This document shows positions 45,334-55,800 of a stretch of DNA of 64,000 nucleotides, one piece after another (within the stretch, counting starts at the first letter, position 1; every line of letters starts with the position of its first letter). The notes beneath the pieces were generated by a model that saw nothing but the letters and a program-made list of their open reading frames with translations, searched no databases and had not been told where the DNA came from. This DNA comes from Prosopocoilus inquinatus. Lineage: Eukaryota; Arthropoda; Insecta; Coleoptera; Lucanidae. The position numbers were made by a program, and so were the translations under genes. The DNA is taken from assembly GCA_036172665.1 (NCBI GenBank), contig CM069870.1, positions 21,612,001-21,676,000 on the forward strand. Reading direction: 5' to 3'.

Positions 45334-45423
45334 CATTTCATCTGCCTTTTTGTTTTTTTAAAATTAGTCTATAAATAAAGTAGTTATGGCTTAGGGCGTT
45401 TTCTGTAGGACACTCTGTATATA
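45334..45423. repeat. Partial duplicate of the inner fold-back end
   Basis: ATTTCATCTGCCTTTTTG through GGCGTTTTCTGTAGGACACTCTGTATA repeats, in diverged form, the segment at 44777-44866. It directly follows the outer arm. Confidence 0.65.
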
Positions 45424-45491
45424 AAAGAAGTAGGATAAGAAATATGTACATAAATTCCAAGAAATGGTAGTAAAAAAATGAGTTTCGAAGG

Positions 45492-45584
45492 TTTACGTTA
45501 AATATAACGTGCCGTTATCGATGATGTCACATAGGAATTTGAACGTGAACTCGGTCGATAACGTCACGCTATACTTAACGTAAA
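45492..45584. repeat. Small fold-back MITE
   Basis: TTTACGTTAAATATAACGTG on the left is mirrored by GCTATACTTAACGTAAA on the right, with GTTATCGATGATGTCAC / CGATAACGTCAC words between. Intronic. Confidence 0.6.
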
Positions 45585-46057
45585 TGATACAACATAGGAG
45601 TGTATAACGTGAGTTCAAAAAGTAATCGCATAATTATTTTTGGAACACAAGGTACATGTTGTATAAATTAATATTTCTACTAAACAAATGTGGGGTATAT
45701 TCTTTTGATCTCGTAAATACGAAAAGAATGAAACCCAGCCTTCAATTAAAAATTTTAACTAATTTTCAATAACAATTTTTTTCAGTATCTTATTCAAATA
45801 TCACAATCAGTTGAACTTATTTGGCTTTAACCCATGTATATCATGCCAACGAACAGTTGTCCAAGGAAATAACACAAAATAACAGTACCTGCCATTTAGC
45901 ATTCTGCTAATTTCATTATCAAGCAATAATAATTATCCAGAGAGTGTTTCAAGGTTCCTTTATTATAAATACACACGTACACATGTATTTTTTTTAATAT
46001 TACATTCAAGCATGTATCATTTTTTTTTATACTGAATTGCAATTTTTTTAATTGCAG

Positions 46058-46168
46058 AAAGAATCACTGTCTGACGTCCAGCTTCATCTGGCTGCGCTGA
46101 AAGGAGACTGCAATTTGTTAATAAAAATTTTAGACAGTGGAAAAGTACACGTCGATTCTAAAGATAAG
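46058..46168 (+). CDS. ANKRD29: ANKRD29-like ankyrin protein, exon 2
   Basis: Acceptor TTTTTTTAATTGCAG at 46057; donor AAG|GTACGT at 46168/46169. 111 nt, phase 0 at both ends, encoding KESLSDVQLHLAALKGDCNL followed by LIKILDSGKVHVDSKDK. This is the first ankyrin unit: LHLAALKGD is the helix-1 signature and LLIKILDSGKVHVDSKD the helix-2/turn region. Ankyrin repeats are protein-binding scaffolds; the exact partner of ANKRD29 is not known. Confidence 0.85.
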
Positions 46169-46345
46169 GTACGTAGCATTCAGCAATTTTGTTTTCTGTA
46201 CATAAAGCCGTGTCCACACTGAGGCGCAACAACAACGAAAAACTTTCTCTTGTTACCGATGGTTGTAAAAACAATTTGTCTGCACTCAAGCAATATAATC
46301 AGAACAACATTCGCCAACCGTTTGCTCTGGATAAACATTTACATA

Positions 46346-47693
46346 TACAGGGTGTCTCAACAGTGCGTTCTCAGGCTATATCTCGCTAACTACTGCAGAT
46401 ATAAAAAAAAGTTTCAAAACATTTTTATTTTAAAATATAAAGGTCTACGACATAAAATTATTTTCAGCTACACAGGGTGAATCAAAACGGCGGTACTGAA
46501 TGCAACTTTTCTATTTCAAATGGCACACCCTATATATGACATCAAATTTGAATTGCCCGTAAAATTCTACACAGTTTTTATGTACTTAATCTATGTCTAA
46601 ATCTAACCGTTTTAAAGATATTTAACATTTTATCTAAAAACCGTCGATTGCAGCTATTATTTTATTTATTCACATCTTATTTATTTTTAACTTTAGAGAA
46701 AGGATTTTCGACACAGACATAGTTGGTACTTTAGCTTATTCTAAGCCATTATTAAATGTATGTTTATGGTTACAGGGTGATCATTGTACTAAGCAAAATA
46801 TTGGAAATTTCAAAATGTCGTAAGTCAATTTTCTTAAATAGCATGCCCTATATTTTTATATCCTAAATTGTTCTTCTAATACAGTACTTTCGTTTTTGTC
46901 ATGCATGTTCTGTATCTATCTGCAATATTTTTCGAGAGCCTTATATCCATTTGAGTTATTTCTTTTAAAACGTATAATAGTATAAGGTGGCTGTGGAAAA
47001 CAGGTAAACTAATTATTAATGTCAGCTGGTTCGTTTGTTTTCCATGGCCACCTTAGACAATTACTCGTTTTAAAACAAATAAATCATACAGGTCTAGGGT
47101 TCTAAAAAAATATAGCAGATAGGTATAAGACATGCATGACAAAAACGAAAGTACTGTATTAGACGAACAATTTAGGATATAAAAATATAGGGCATGCTAT
47201 TTAAGAAAATTGACTTATGTCATTTTGAAATCTCCGATATTTTGGTTAGTGCCATGATCTCCCCATAACGATAAAAATACTTTTAATAATGGCTTGAAAT
47301 AACTTAAAGTATCAACTACATATGTACCGAAAATCTTTTCTCTAAAGTTAAAAATAAATAAAATATGAATAAATAAAATAATGGCTGCAAGCGACAGTTT
47401 TTAGATAAAATGTTAAATATCTTCAGAAGGGTTAGAATTAGACATAGATTATGGTACATAGAAAATGTATAGAATTTTATAAGCAATTCAAATTTGATAT
47501 CATATATAGGATGTGCCATTTTAAATTAAAAAAGTTGCATTCAGTACCGCCGTTTTGATTTACCCTGTGTAGGTGAAAATAATTTTATGTCGTAGACCGT
47601 TAAATTTTTAAATAAAAATGTCTTGAAACTTTTTTGATATCTGTAGTAGTTATCGAGATATAGCCCGAGTACGCACTGTTGGGACAGCCTGTA
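46346..47693. mobile_element. 1.35-kb near-complete palindrome with TACAGGGTGTCTC ends
   Basis: The two halves are inverted copies over almost the whole length (centre about 47020). Left TACAGGGTGTCTCAACAGTG, right CACTGTTGGGACAGCCTGTA. Inner transposon ends are also mirrored (ACAGGGTGAATCAAAACGGC near 46475 with its complement near 47550; ACAGGGTGATCATTGT near 46775). At the centre AAGGTGGCTGTGGAAAACA pairs with TGTTTTCCATGGCCACCTT. TA lies on both sides. No coding capacity. Confidence 0.85.
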
Positions 47694-48662
47694 TATACCT
47701 GTTGCGACTTGTTACCATGTGTTTTCTATGTTCCTTGGACGCTTACTTTAAACAGAAACAAGAAACAACTAGCGACATTTTTTTTACTAGAAAGGAGAAA
47801 TAGAAACATAAAGAAACTTTTCTAACAATAAGTTACCTGCGTGTGTTGTTGTCTTAGTGTGGGCACGGCTTTAAGCGCTGACAAGAACAACAGTATAGCG
47901 AATGTAACTTTTATTTTCCTTACGATATAAATAACTTGCTCATTACCGTAAAGCATCCAGTAAGCGTGTTATTGTTATGATTACGTAACTCAAACGAATA
48001 GCATACTTTCATAAAAGTCACGTGGCGAATTGTTAGTTTTAAGTAACCGAGCCGTAACAACATATTTGTTATTCTAATTGGTTAAAAATAGCGGGGCATA
48101 TCCGTAAGACGTAAATTAAAGAAAGTAAAATTATTTGGCGTGGTATGATTACGATATATTAAAGTGTATGTACTAGTAATTAAATTTTCATTTCACTTTT
48201 ACAGTTGCGTTATTAATTTTAGATTAATTAAAAGAATTAAAAAGATTGAAAGCGAAAAGTTGAATTTTCATATCATATCAACTCTTTCGAATTTCTTTTA
48301 TATTTAATTAATTTATTACATACCTACTATCCATCATTAATGTTTTTACTTGTTTTGTATTAAATTATGTGTGCAAAAAAGTCGTTTTGAAATTGCTGTT
48401 TATTATACGCTTGGAGTCTATACGTAAGCTTAAAATTTATGTTTTTCTATCGTTAGATCTGTGCGTGCAGTCACGACAGTAATCTGTTATTATTATTATA
48501 GTATGTCATTATAGCAACCTCATTTTTTATTTTCGGCTTCGATTTAAATTCCAACATATTTCGTCACATACAATGATGAAAACCATTTTTTTTTAAATCT
48601 CTTTTACTAGTACCTAATGTTAAAATCTAGACATACATATTTTAGTGCCCGTATCAGTATCA
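47694..48662. other. Intronic AT-rich stretch
   Basis: No element with clear ends and no exon recognised. Confidence 0.4.
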
Positions 48663-48666
48663 TTCA

Positions 48667-49583
48667 TGTTGGCTAGATTTTGCTTTTTTTTAAATATTAT
48701 AGACAAACAATATTATCTGAGGACGGAGTAACAATAAACATTCACTCACCATTGGTTAGGTCTCTCATTCCTAATGTCCTTTCTTTCTTTCTTTCTCGCT
48801 TCCATGACCGCAACAGGCGCTGAGGGTAAACGTCTTAGCTTCCGGGCATCACATTCCAATTCGATAAGGACCATGCAAATTATAAAAGTAACCCTTTACA
48901 AGTATCTATTCAGTAAAATGGAACATTCCACTTACCGGGGCCGTTTCCTGGCCCCACCCACTCCATCGGCGAAATCTAGAAACTGTAGCTCCCTCATGAT
49001 GATGTTGGACACTGGGGAAGTTGTCCTTGCACCTTGACTTCTTATCTTCTCATGCATTGACCCCCATATTCAACTGTGCATGCAAAACCCACCCCGCGCG
49101 ATGGATATTAGCATACCTTGCCTCCCGCGCATGAGCTCTCAGGATCTTTGGTGTAATCGCCTCCTATAAGTGCCTCCAGCACTTCGACCGAGCATGGGTA
49201 TGCACCAAGACATGACCGTTCTAGGGAGCACGATCCCTACAAAGTCAAGCATTTAGCTAGCCATTCTCCAGCATTGTCGGTTCCCTACAGTGCTACGCCA
49301 CTGGACCGATCCCCGACAATGCATGACAGTTCAACCACATCTTTCTCTCGCATCATCGGTCCCCTACAGTGCTACTCCACTGGACCGATCCCCGGTAATG
49401 CATCATTCAATCACATCTGAGAGGTCACCTCGAGACGTCTGCCGACGTCTCTGCACCTCTCCCATGTCGCCGGTCCCCTACAGTGCTACGCCACTGGACC
49501 GTTCCCCGACGACATCTCACTCCTGTTCCGAGAATGCATAAACTTTCTTAAATTCTAAACTTCTAAAATAAATAACTACAACA
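48667..49583. mobile_element. Solo LTR, copy 1, with TTCA target duplication
   Basis: Starts TGTTGGCTAGATTTTG and ends ACTACAACA, thus TG...CA, and is flanked by TTCA on both sides (48663-48666 and 49584-49587). The body matches 60317-61462 (CAATAAACATTC polyadenylation-type signal, TTAGGTCTCTCATTCCTAATG, ACTTACCGGGGCCGTTTCCT blocks). Inside are three tandem variants of CTACAGTGCTACGCCACTGG / CGATCCCCG. No internal retrotransposon sequence is next to it, so it is a solo LTR. The 4-bp duplication fits Gypsy or BEL/Pao; I cannot separate them. Confidence 0.85.
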
Positions 49584-49587
49584 TTCA

Positions 49588-50103
49588 CAAATACAGGGTG
49601 TTTCTTAAAAATACCGACAGAAACAAACTTAAGGAGGAATTGACATCACAGAACAAGAAAAAAATGTTAGAAAAATTCTATGCATTTTAGTTTTCCGCAA
49701 ATTCTCCCCTAATTAAGAACGACAAACAGCGCAGAGTAATATGAGAAATGAATGCAGATTTTTATTAAATATTTATTTTTTATCCTGAGCAAGCTGTAAG
49801 TATTTTTTAAACGAATTTTTTTATAATTTTTATTAAATATAATTTTTAACCTTTAAGTGGACACTATTAAAATTGGGATAAACACTCAATGTTTCACTGT
49901 AAAGCAATAGTGTCCGGCTAAAAGTTAAAAGCTATTTTCTTACAAATTTCCTAGGACAAGAGTCAGCTCAATAATTATGAACATTTTTTGTTCTGAGGAA
50001 GTTGAAGTTGTTACTCCTGTTGTAATTTATTCGTCGAACTTAAAAGTCACCTGAACCTGATCATTACATTAGTTCCACTTTTTCTTGGTTTTTAACTTCA
50101 TTT
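49588..50103. other. Intronic stretch with an isolated transposon end
   Basis: ATACAGGGTGTTTCTTAAAAA at about 49592 is a TACAGGGTG-type end beside the solo LTR; no partner was seen. Otherwise AT-rich. Confidence 0.4.
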
Positions 50104-50227
50104 ATGTCCGGTTTCAAGAAACTTTTATCTTTAGATAAAGTAAATATTACTAATGGCTACCCATATTAGAACTATAGGAATTTTTAACTCTAATCTAATG
50201 ATAAAAGTTTTCTCGAAACCGGGCATT
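50104..50227. repeat. MITE with ATGTCCGGTTTC ends
   Basis: ATGTCCGGTTTCAAGAAACT plus TTTATC on the left is mirrored by GATAAAAGTTTTCTCGAAAC and CGGGCAT on the right. 124 bp, no coding capacity. Confidence 0.75.
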
Positions 50228-50350
50228 AAAGTATTATTTTCACGCATTAATTTTATGAAACGGTATACCTTTTGTTCGTTGTCAGCAGTTATTGGAAAAT
50301 TGGTAATTATTACTTATGAATGATTTTGACAGCTCGTGAAATTTAAATAC

Positions 50351-50384
50351 CTACGTTTCGCTGTACGTTAGCAGCTTCTTCAAG
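50351..50384 (-). ncRNA. Hammerhead-like hairpin of a PLE remnant
   Basis: On the minus strand TTGAAGA, one extra A, GCTG...CAGC stem, GAAA, CGTAG. It repeats the arrangement of the PLE motifs but with a short stem and U as the first core base. Probably a decayed Penelope-like 3' end; no coding remnant recognised. Confidence 0.3.
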
Positions 50385-51636
50385 CTAAAAATAAAAAAAA
50401 AATACAAATTTTACGATCAACTTTACTTTTCGTTGTAAATTTCATTTAGATTTTGGATTACGCCCTGCGAGGGCTGGGGAAAGTTTTGACAAAAATTCAA
50501 ATAAAAAATGTGGACAAGGGAAAAATTGTTTTCTAAATAAAGAAAAACAATATTTCAATATTTAATAATTAACTTTTTAAAATTATTAAACTTAAATATA
50601 AGAATTTATCATGTTACTGAACTTCCCAAATATTGTAAAGAAGTACATATGAGCAGTGATGTAACGATCGGAGGAGTAGGGGGTACAATTGTATGTACCA
50701 GGTTGTCAAAAACAACAAGACGATTGATTTTACACAAAAGATCTCGTCGTTAAATAAAGAAAACAAAAGAATTACGACAACGTTTCACTTGATAAAATTA
50801 TCGAAAAAAACAACCACATTTTTTAACATTTTTTTTTCTTTTTACTTCAAGGGAAAAATGTTAACAAAAAAAGAGATTTTTGATGATTTTGCGAAGAAAT
50901 ATATTTTTTTGCAATCATTCCCCGAGTCCTAGTAGGTAATTACAAGGATTTTTACAAGTTTTAAAACATAGATCACTTACGGGGAGAAGGATTCCGTCGG
51001 CTCCCTTTTAAATTATTTTTTGCTGTAATTTTAAAATGTTTTATTTATGAGTTACGTGTGATAAATAAACAGTGTTTGATATTCTTCCTTCGCGTAAATA
51101 ATTAGGTCTCAATGTCAGTAGATGCATAATAAATTTTTTTAATTGAATGAGTTTGTTAAGAAAAATATATTAAAAAAATAAGTGTAATATACAGGGTATC
51201 TTACAAAGAGGGTTACGACGATTTAAATCAGTTAATTTAAATCACGATTTAAATCAACAGATTTTTTTAAATTTAAATCATGATTTCAATCAAAGTATAC
51301 GAGTTTTTAATAACTTCAAAATATTTATGTTGTTAATACACCGTGTCACAAAAGTATTATTAGAGACGTAACAAGATTGCATGAAAAAATCGCATGAAAA
51401 TAGAAGAAGCTGTCAGACACATAGTGAAATTTTCCGTGTCCGCACCAAAATAATTAAGAGCCTAGAAAAAAAACCGAAAAGATGGAAAAAAATGAAGAAA
51501 AAAACCTACACATCACAAACAGAACACATCAATATCTTCAAATTTTTACATTTTTATGTTTTGCATAGATCGTAAACAGAACTACATAAGGTTATTTATT
51601 TCACCAAATAGGTAATCAATTATGTAAAAAGAAAGC

Positions 51637-51648
51637 ATTACATGGGTG
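51637..51648. repeat. Target duplication of the small PLE fold-back, left
   Basis: ATTACATGGGTG, repeated exactly at 51973-51984. It defines the insertion as 51649-51972. Confidence 0.85.
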
Positions 51649-51685
51649 ATTGAAATTAACCTCCGCTCACAATAATTTTTATATC

Positions 51686-51728
51686 CGTAGATACGGATTT
51701 CGGCAGCTAAGCTGCCATCTTCAGTACG
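51686..51728 (-). ncRNA. Hammerhead-like motif, left arm of the small fold-back
   Basis: On the minus strand: stem I CGTA with TACG, core CTGAAGA, extra T, stem II GGCAGC/GCTGCC, core GAAA, two-pair stem III closed by CCGT, C at the cleavage position. Stem I is one base pair longer than in the right arm. Confidence 0.5.
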
Positions 51729-51852
51729 CTACCAACTTAAAAGCACTAAAAAATGTCTAAAAACAACCTAATCACATTGACAAAATCATAAAATCTTTGT
51801 CAGTCTGATTAGGTTGTTTTTAGACATTTTTTAGTGCTTTTAAGTTGGTAGA

Positions 51853-51893
51853 GTACTGAAGATGGCAGCTTAGCTGCCGAAATACGTATCTAC
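51853..51893 (+). ncRNA. Hammerhead-like motif, right arm of the small fold-back
   Basis: Stem I GTA/TAC, core CTGAAGA (51856-51862), extra T, stem II GGCAGC/GCTGCC with TTA loop, GAAA (51879-51882), AT/AT stem III closed by ACGT, then C51890 at the cleavage position. Stem I and stem II bases differ from those in the 16-19 kb PLE but remain paired. Confidence 0.5.
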
Positions 51894-51972
51894 GGATATA
51901 AAAATTATTGTGGGCGGAGGTTAATTTCAATTATCTCCTAAACCACAGTCTCTTTTACTATTTTAGTTTTAG

Positions 51973-51984
51973 ATTACATGGGTG
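51973..51984. repeat. Target duplication of the small PLE fold-back, right
   Basis: ATTACATGGGTG, exact copy of 51637-51648. Confidence 0.85.
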
Positions 51985-52529
51985 GGAATTTTCAATAAAA
52001 AATATATTTGATGTATATTTCCATTCGAATCTCAATTGTTGTATTTTCTATGTAAAAACTAATAAAAATTTAAAGAATCAATAAAAATTTAAAAAGAAAT
52101 AGTAATATTTAAGAAAAACTCGTGCTTTTTTTTGTGTTTTTAAAAAAATCATGATTTTTATCAAACCTGCCCAAAAATGGTGTTCATCTTCGTAGGCTGA
52201 CATAATCAGTCGCTATTATACAGTATGAAATAAGTAAAGTCCCTTCAACTTCCTTCACCTTTTAACTTTTGATATAGAAAATTTTATATAAATTTTATAT
52301 ATTTGATAATAATAATAATAACTTTTTGCCTTATTTGGATTACCAGCAAAATAATGCTTCATTTACATCAACGGTTTGAAAACAATTTTTTAAAATTTTT
52401 GTTCCAATTGTTTTCCTTTTTTTGAGAACGAAAGCCATAGCGCCCCCAATTATCAAAACTTTTTTACTCTACAGAGTGTCCCCGATAAGTTGCGTAAAGG
52501 TATTCAGACATTTTACATAACATCCTGTA

Positions 52530-53616
52530 TACCGGGTGTCCCGCGCCATGTGCTCACCCTTATAGATTCTTTATTTATTATTAGATTAACCTGAATTTTG
52601 GAGACGATAAACTAAACAAAAAATGGAATTTTCCGACATACAGATAGTCGTCATAGGATTTCTGGTTTCGCCGGAAGTGATATCAACTTTCTTATTTTAA
52701 ATGAAATACCCTATATATTTTTACATATTTAAAATCTACGGATCATTACGAGTCCGAATACGTATCAATTGTTAATTTTGGTTTCCATGACAACGAAAAA
52801 AAAATTTATTTTTCAATCTAGAAAGCTATGAATCGGATTTTTTCGATCTAATGCGATCAAGTGTTTCGAAAAAATCACTCCTTTCATAGTATTTTGATTT
52901 TTAACATTTTTACAGTATTTGAAATTTTCATTAGCTCTTAACTCACTTTTTTTGATAGAACCTCACATGTTTCTTAGCTTAGTTCAACTGAACATTTTTT
53001 TCTGAATACGCTGATACCAAATACGTCATATTTTCTTTGAAAATAATTTAAAATAGAGCATGTCTTATTGAAATTTTACACTCCCTTTATTTCAAATGAC
53101 TTTCAAAGAAAATATGACGTATTTGGTATCAGTGTAATCAGGAAAAAATGTTCAATTGAACTAAGCTAAGGAACATATGAGGTTCTATCGAAAAAAATGA
53201 GTTAAGAGCTAATGAAAATTACAAATACTGTAAAAATGTTAAAAATCAAAATACCATCAAAGGAGTAATTTTTCCGAAACACTTGATCGCATTAGATCGA
53301 AAAAATGCGATTCATAGCTTTCTAGATTGAAAAATAAAAAAGTTTTTTTTCGTTGTCATGAAAACCAAAATTAACAATTGATACGTATTCGGACTCGTAA
53401 TGATCCGTAGATTTTAAATATGTAAAAATATATAGGGTGTTTCATTTAAAATAAGAAAGTTGATATCACTTCCGGCGAAACCAGAAATCCTATGACGACT
53501 ATCGGTATGTCGAAAAATTCCATTTTTTTGTTTAGTTTATCGTCTCCAAAATTCAGGTTAATCGATTAATAAATAAAGATTCTAGAAAGGTGAGCACATT
53601 GCGCGGGACACCCGGT
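52530..53616. mobile_element. 1.09-kb near-complete palindrome with TACCGGGTGTCCC ends
   Basis: Two inverted halves meeting near 53073. Left TACCGGGTGTCCCGCGCCAT, right ends GCGCGGGACACCCGGTA. By eye the arms are about 95% alike (for example ATAGTCGTCATAGGATTTCT and TTTCGCCGGAAGTGATATCA occur in both, mirrored). Inner ends of the ATAGGGTATTTCATTT type are mirrored too. Non-coding, intronic. Confidence 0.85.
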
Positions 53617-55105
53617 ATTTTGGGAGTTGATGACTGACGAAGAGCGGATTTGGCGTTGCTACGCCACTGTATAAGTGCGCTTTCTCATAAACTGATGTTC
53701 TAGCCGACCCTAATTATACTTATTTAAATTTGAATGAATTTATTGATATTTCTTTAAACGTTTCAAGACTACATAATTAGACAATCGGAATAATTCATAA
53801 AGAATAAATTTTTCTGAGAAATCAATAATAAAAAATTTTCCCATATGTAGCCAACTTTCTGCCCGTCACTGTATGTACTTCTTGGAAATATCTTAATTTC
53901 ACGAAAATGTGCCTGATTAGCATTGTTATTATTGTTACTTTTAAGAGTATGTTAATTTGGAATAGCTCTAATTAACATCTACGCGTTAATTGAGCGTCTC
54001 AGTTTTGCTTTATTTATACGAAAGATTTTTTCTAAATTCACACTACGCGCTGAACAGAGGTGTACTTCAAGGATCTATCTTGAGGCCTATCTTGTGTGTA
54101 GCATCTTGAGAAGATTAACGACTCAAAAAATTACGTCGGAATAAGGATCGGATAAAAAAAATACTATGTCGGAAGATGGGCCAGATAAAAAGAAATCAGA
54201 CGAACGCTATTGTATTTAATTTTTTAAACCGACAGAAACTGTACGCTCATCATTATTATTCTACAGTCGTCAGTCTAATTGCAGAGAAAGTAAAAAAAAA
54301 ATGTAGGCCACATCGTTGACAGTTATTTGAGCAGCGTAGGAATCACATTAACGTGAGCAGCTACCGTTAGTAGGTGAATCCGACGTTAGCTTTGTGGATT
54401 CGTTTAATTTCAGAGCTAATTACGAATTGTAAAATCAGCGAGATAAATATTACTCCTATTGAACAATAAAAGGAGAAGCAGGTTTATTAAAACGCATTTT
54501 GCTCCTTTTTGTTTCAGGATCCCAATTAGAATGGTTACCCTATTTCCTTGTTCTGATCGATACGCTTCGCAGATGATCTGCTGCTTGCTCTGTGTTGAGC
54601 AAATTTAAATGCAAAACTGCTCTATTCACAGAAAAGCGAAATTGAAGGTTATTATCTTAATGAGATGCAGACTTGCTGACGGTTAAATATTGCGTAAGAC
54701 TTCGTCGTATTACTTTGCAAAAGTTAGAGCAAAAGTGTTCTGTTCTGCTACCACCTGCATGAATTTACTTTATCTCCTGAATAATTAACGAAAAACGGTA
54801 GCAAATTAGCGCTGAAGAAGACAATCAGCTGTCCCGAGCTAGGTGCTACACACGAGCTAGTTCTCAGAAGGATACGGGCGAAGTCAAAGTTTAAGTGCGT
54901 CTGGAGGCTGATTTCTACGCCACTGCGGATTCGACCTCCAAGGAACGCAGCGTGTGCTAAAATTTCGAAAAATTCCCCGGAGAATAATCCATTCTTGATA
55001 TTGAAACAAAAGATAAACTGTATGACAATATAAAAGACAACGGCACAACAGGCCTGACTCTAACAAATCACACGCACGTACGCGGCGTTGAAAACAAGTG
55101 ACTTA
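53617..55105. other. Intronic stretch without recognised elements
   Basis: AT-rich to 54.4 kb, then a less AT-rich part to 55.08 kb. Open frames show no domain. No exon fits between the ankyrin exons. Confidence 0.4.
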
Positions 55106-55800
55106 GGGGCCTATTCTGTATCAAAAACGTTAAATTTAAAGGGCTACGGTAACCACCAATCATGGAACTGCTTTTTAAATTTTAAAGGACCTCTGATATT
55201 TTAACAGCCCGTTAATAAGTTGCAGACTCCGTCCCTTAGGGCCCTATTCTGTATCAAAACAGTTAAATTGTTAAATTTAAAGGGCTGCTAAATTTTGTTG
55301 CTACAGTAACAACCAATCATAAAACTGTATTTTGGATATTAAAGGACATCTAAATTTTAACAGCCCGTTAAAAAGTTTCAGAATACGCCCCATAGAGGCC
55401 TATTTTGTATGAAATGCGTTATATTTAAAGGGCTGTTAAATTTTGTTGCTACGGTAACAACCATTACAGAACTATACTTTAAAGTTTAACGGCCACTTAA
55501 TAAGTTACTATTCCGTATCAAAAACGTTAATTTTAAAGGGCTGTTATATTTCATAGCTACGGTAACAACCAATCATTGCACTGTATTTTAAATTTTAAAG
55601 GACCTCCAAATTTTAACGGCCCGTTAATTAGTTACAGAATACGCTTCTACGGCCTATTAGTAAGTTTAACTTATAAACAGGCCGTTAAAATTTAGAGGTC
55701 CTTTAAAATACAGTGCTACGATTGGTTGTTACTGTAGCAACAAAATTTAACAGCCCTTTACATTGAACGATTTTGATGCAGAACAGGCCTCATTATCTCT
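55106..55800. repeat. Tandem array of MITE units, four direct and one inverted
   Basis: GGCCTATTCTGTATCAAAA and variants begin units near 55106, 55239, 55396 and 55505; each continues with TTTAAAGGGCTGTTAAATTT, GCTACGGTAACAACCAATCA, TTTTAAAGGACCTCTAAATT and GGCCCGTTAATAAGTT, and ends GCAGAATACGCC. A fifth unit at about 55645-55800 has the same blocks in reverse order. Each unit has weak inverted ends (GGCCTATTCTG / CAGAATACGCC). Units are 115-155 bp. Confidence 0.82.

Larger units (their letters stand above)
51649..51972. mobile_element. Small PLE-derived fold-back
   Basis: Left arm from 51649 and right arm ending at 51931 are inverted copies (attgaaattaacctccgc with its mirror gcggaggttaatttcaat), meeting around a short loop where GACAAA and TTTGTC pair. 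A 41-nt tail (51932-51972, containing CCACAG) is present only after the right arm. Each arm carries a hammerhead-like motif and a TTTTTAGACATTTTTTAGTG block. It has no coding sequence, i.e. it is a severely 5'-truncated PLE whose right copy is complete at the 3' end. Confidence 0.85.
51218..52165. mobile_element. ATTTAAATCA-rich element, copy B, carrying a PLE fold-back
   Basis: The left end GACGATTTAAATCAGTTAAT and the right part, with TAATATTTAAGAAAAACTCG and AAAAAAATCATGATTTTTAT, match the corresponding ends of copy A (15970-20290). The middle differs. The PLE-derived fold-back at 51649-51972 is inserted in it. Boundaries approximate; type unknown. Confidence 0.5.

Noticed and set aside
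49290..49541. 83-codon frame with repeated SVPYSATPLDRSP
   Set aside because: It is the translation of tandem variants within the solo LTR, not a host gene.
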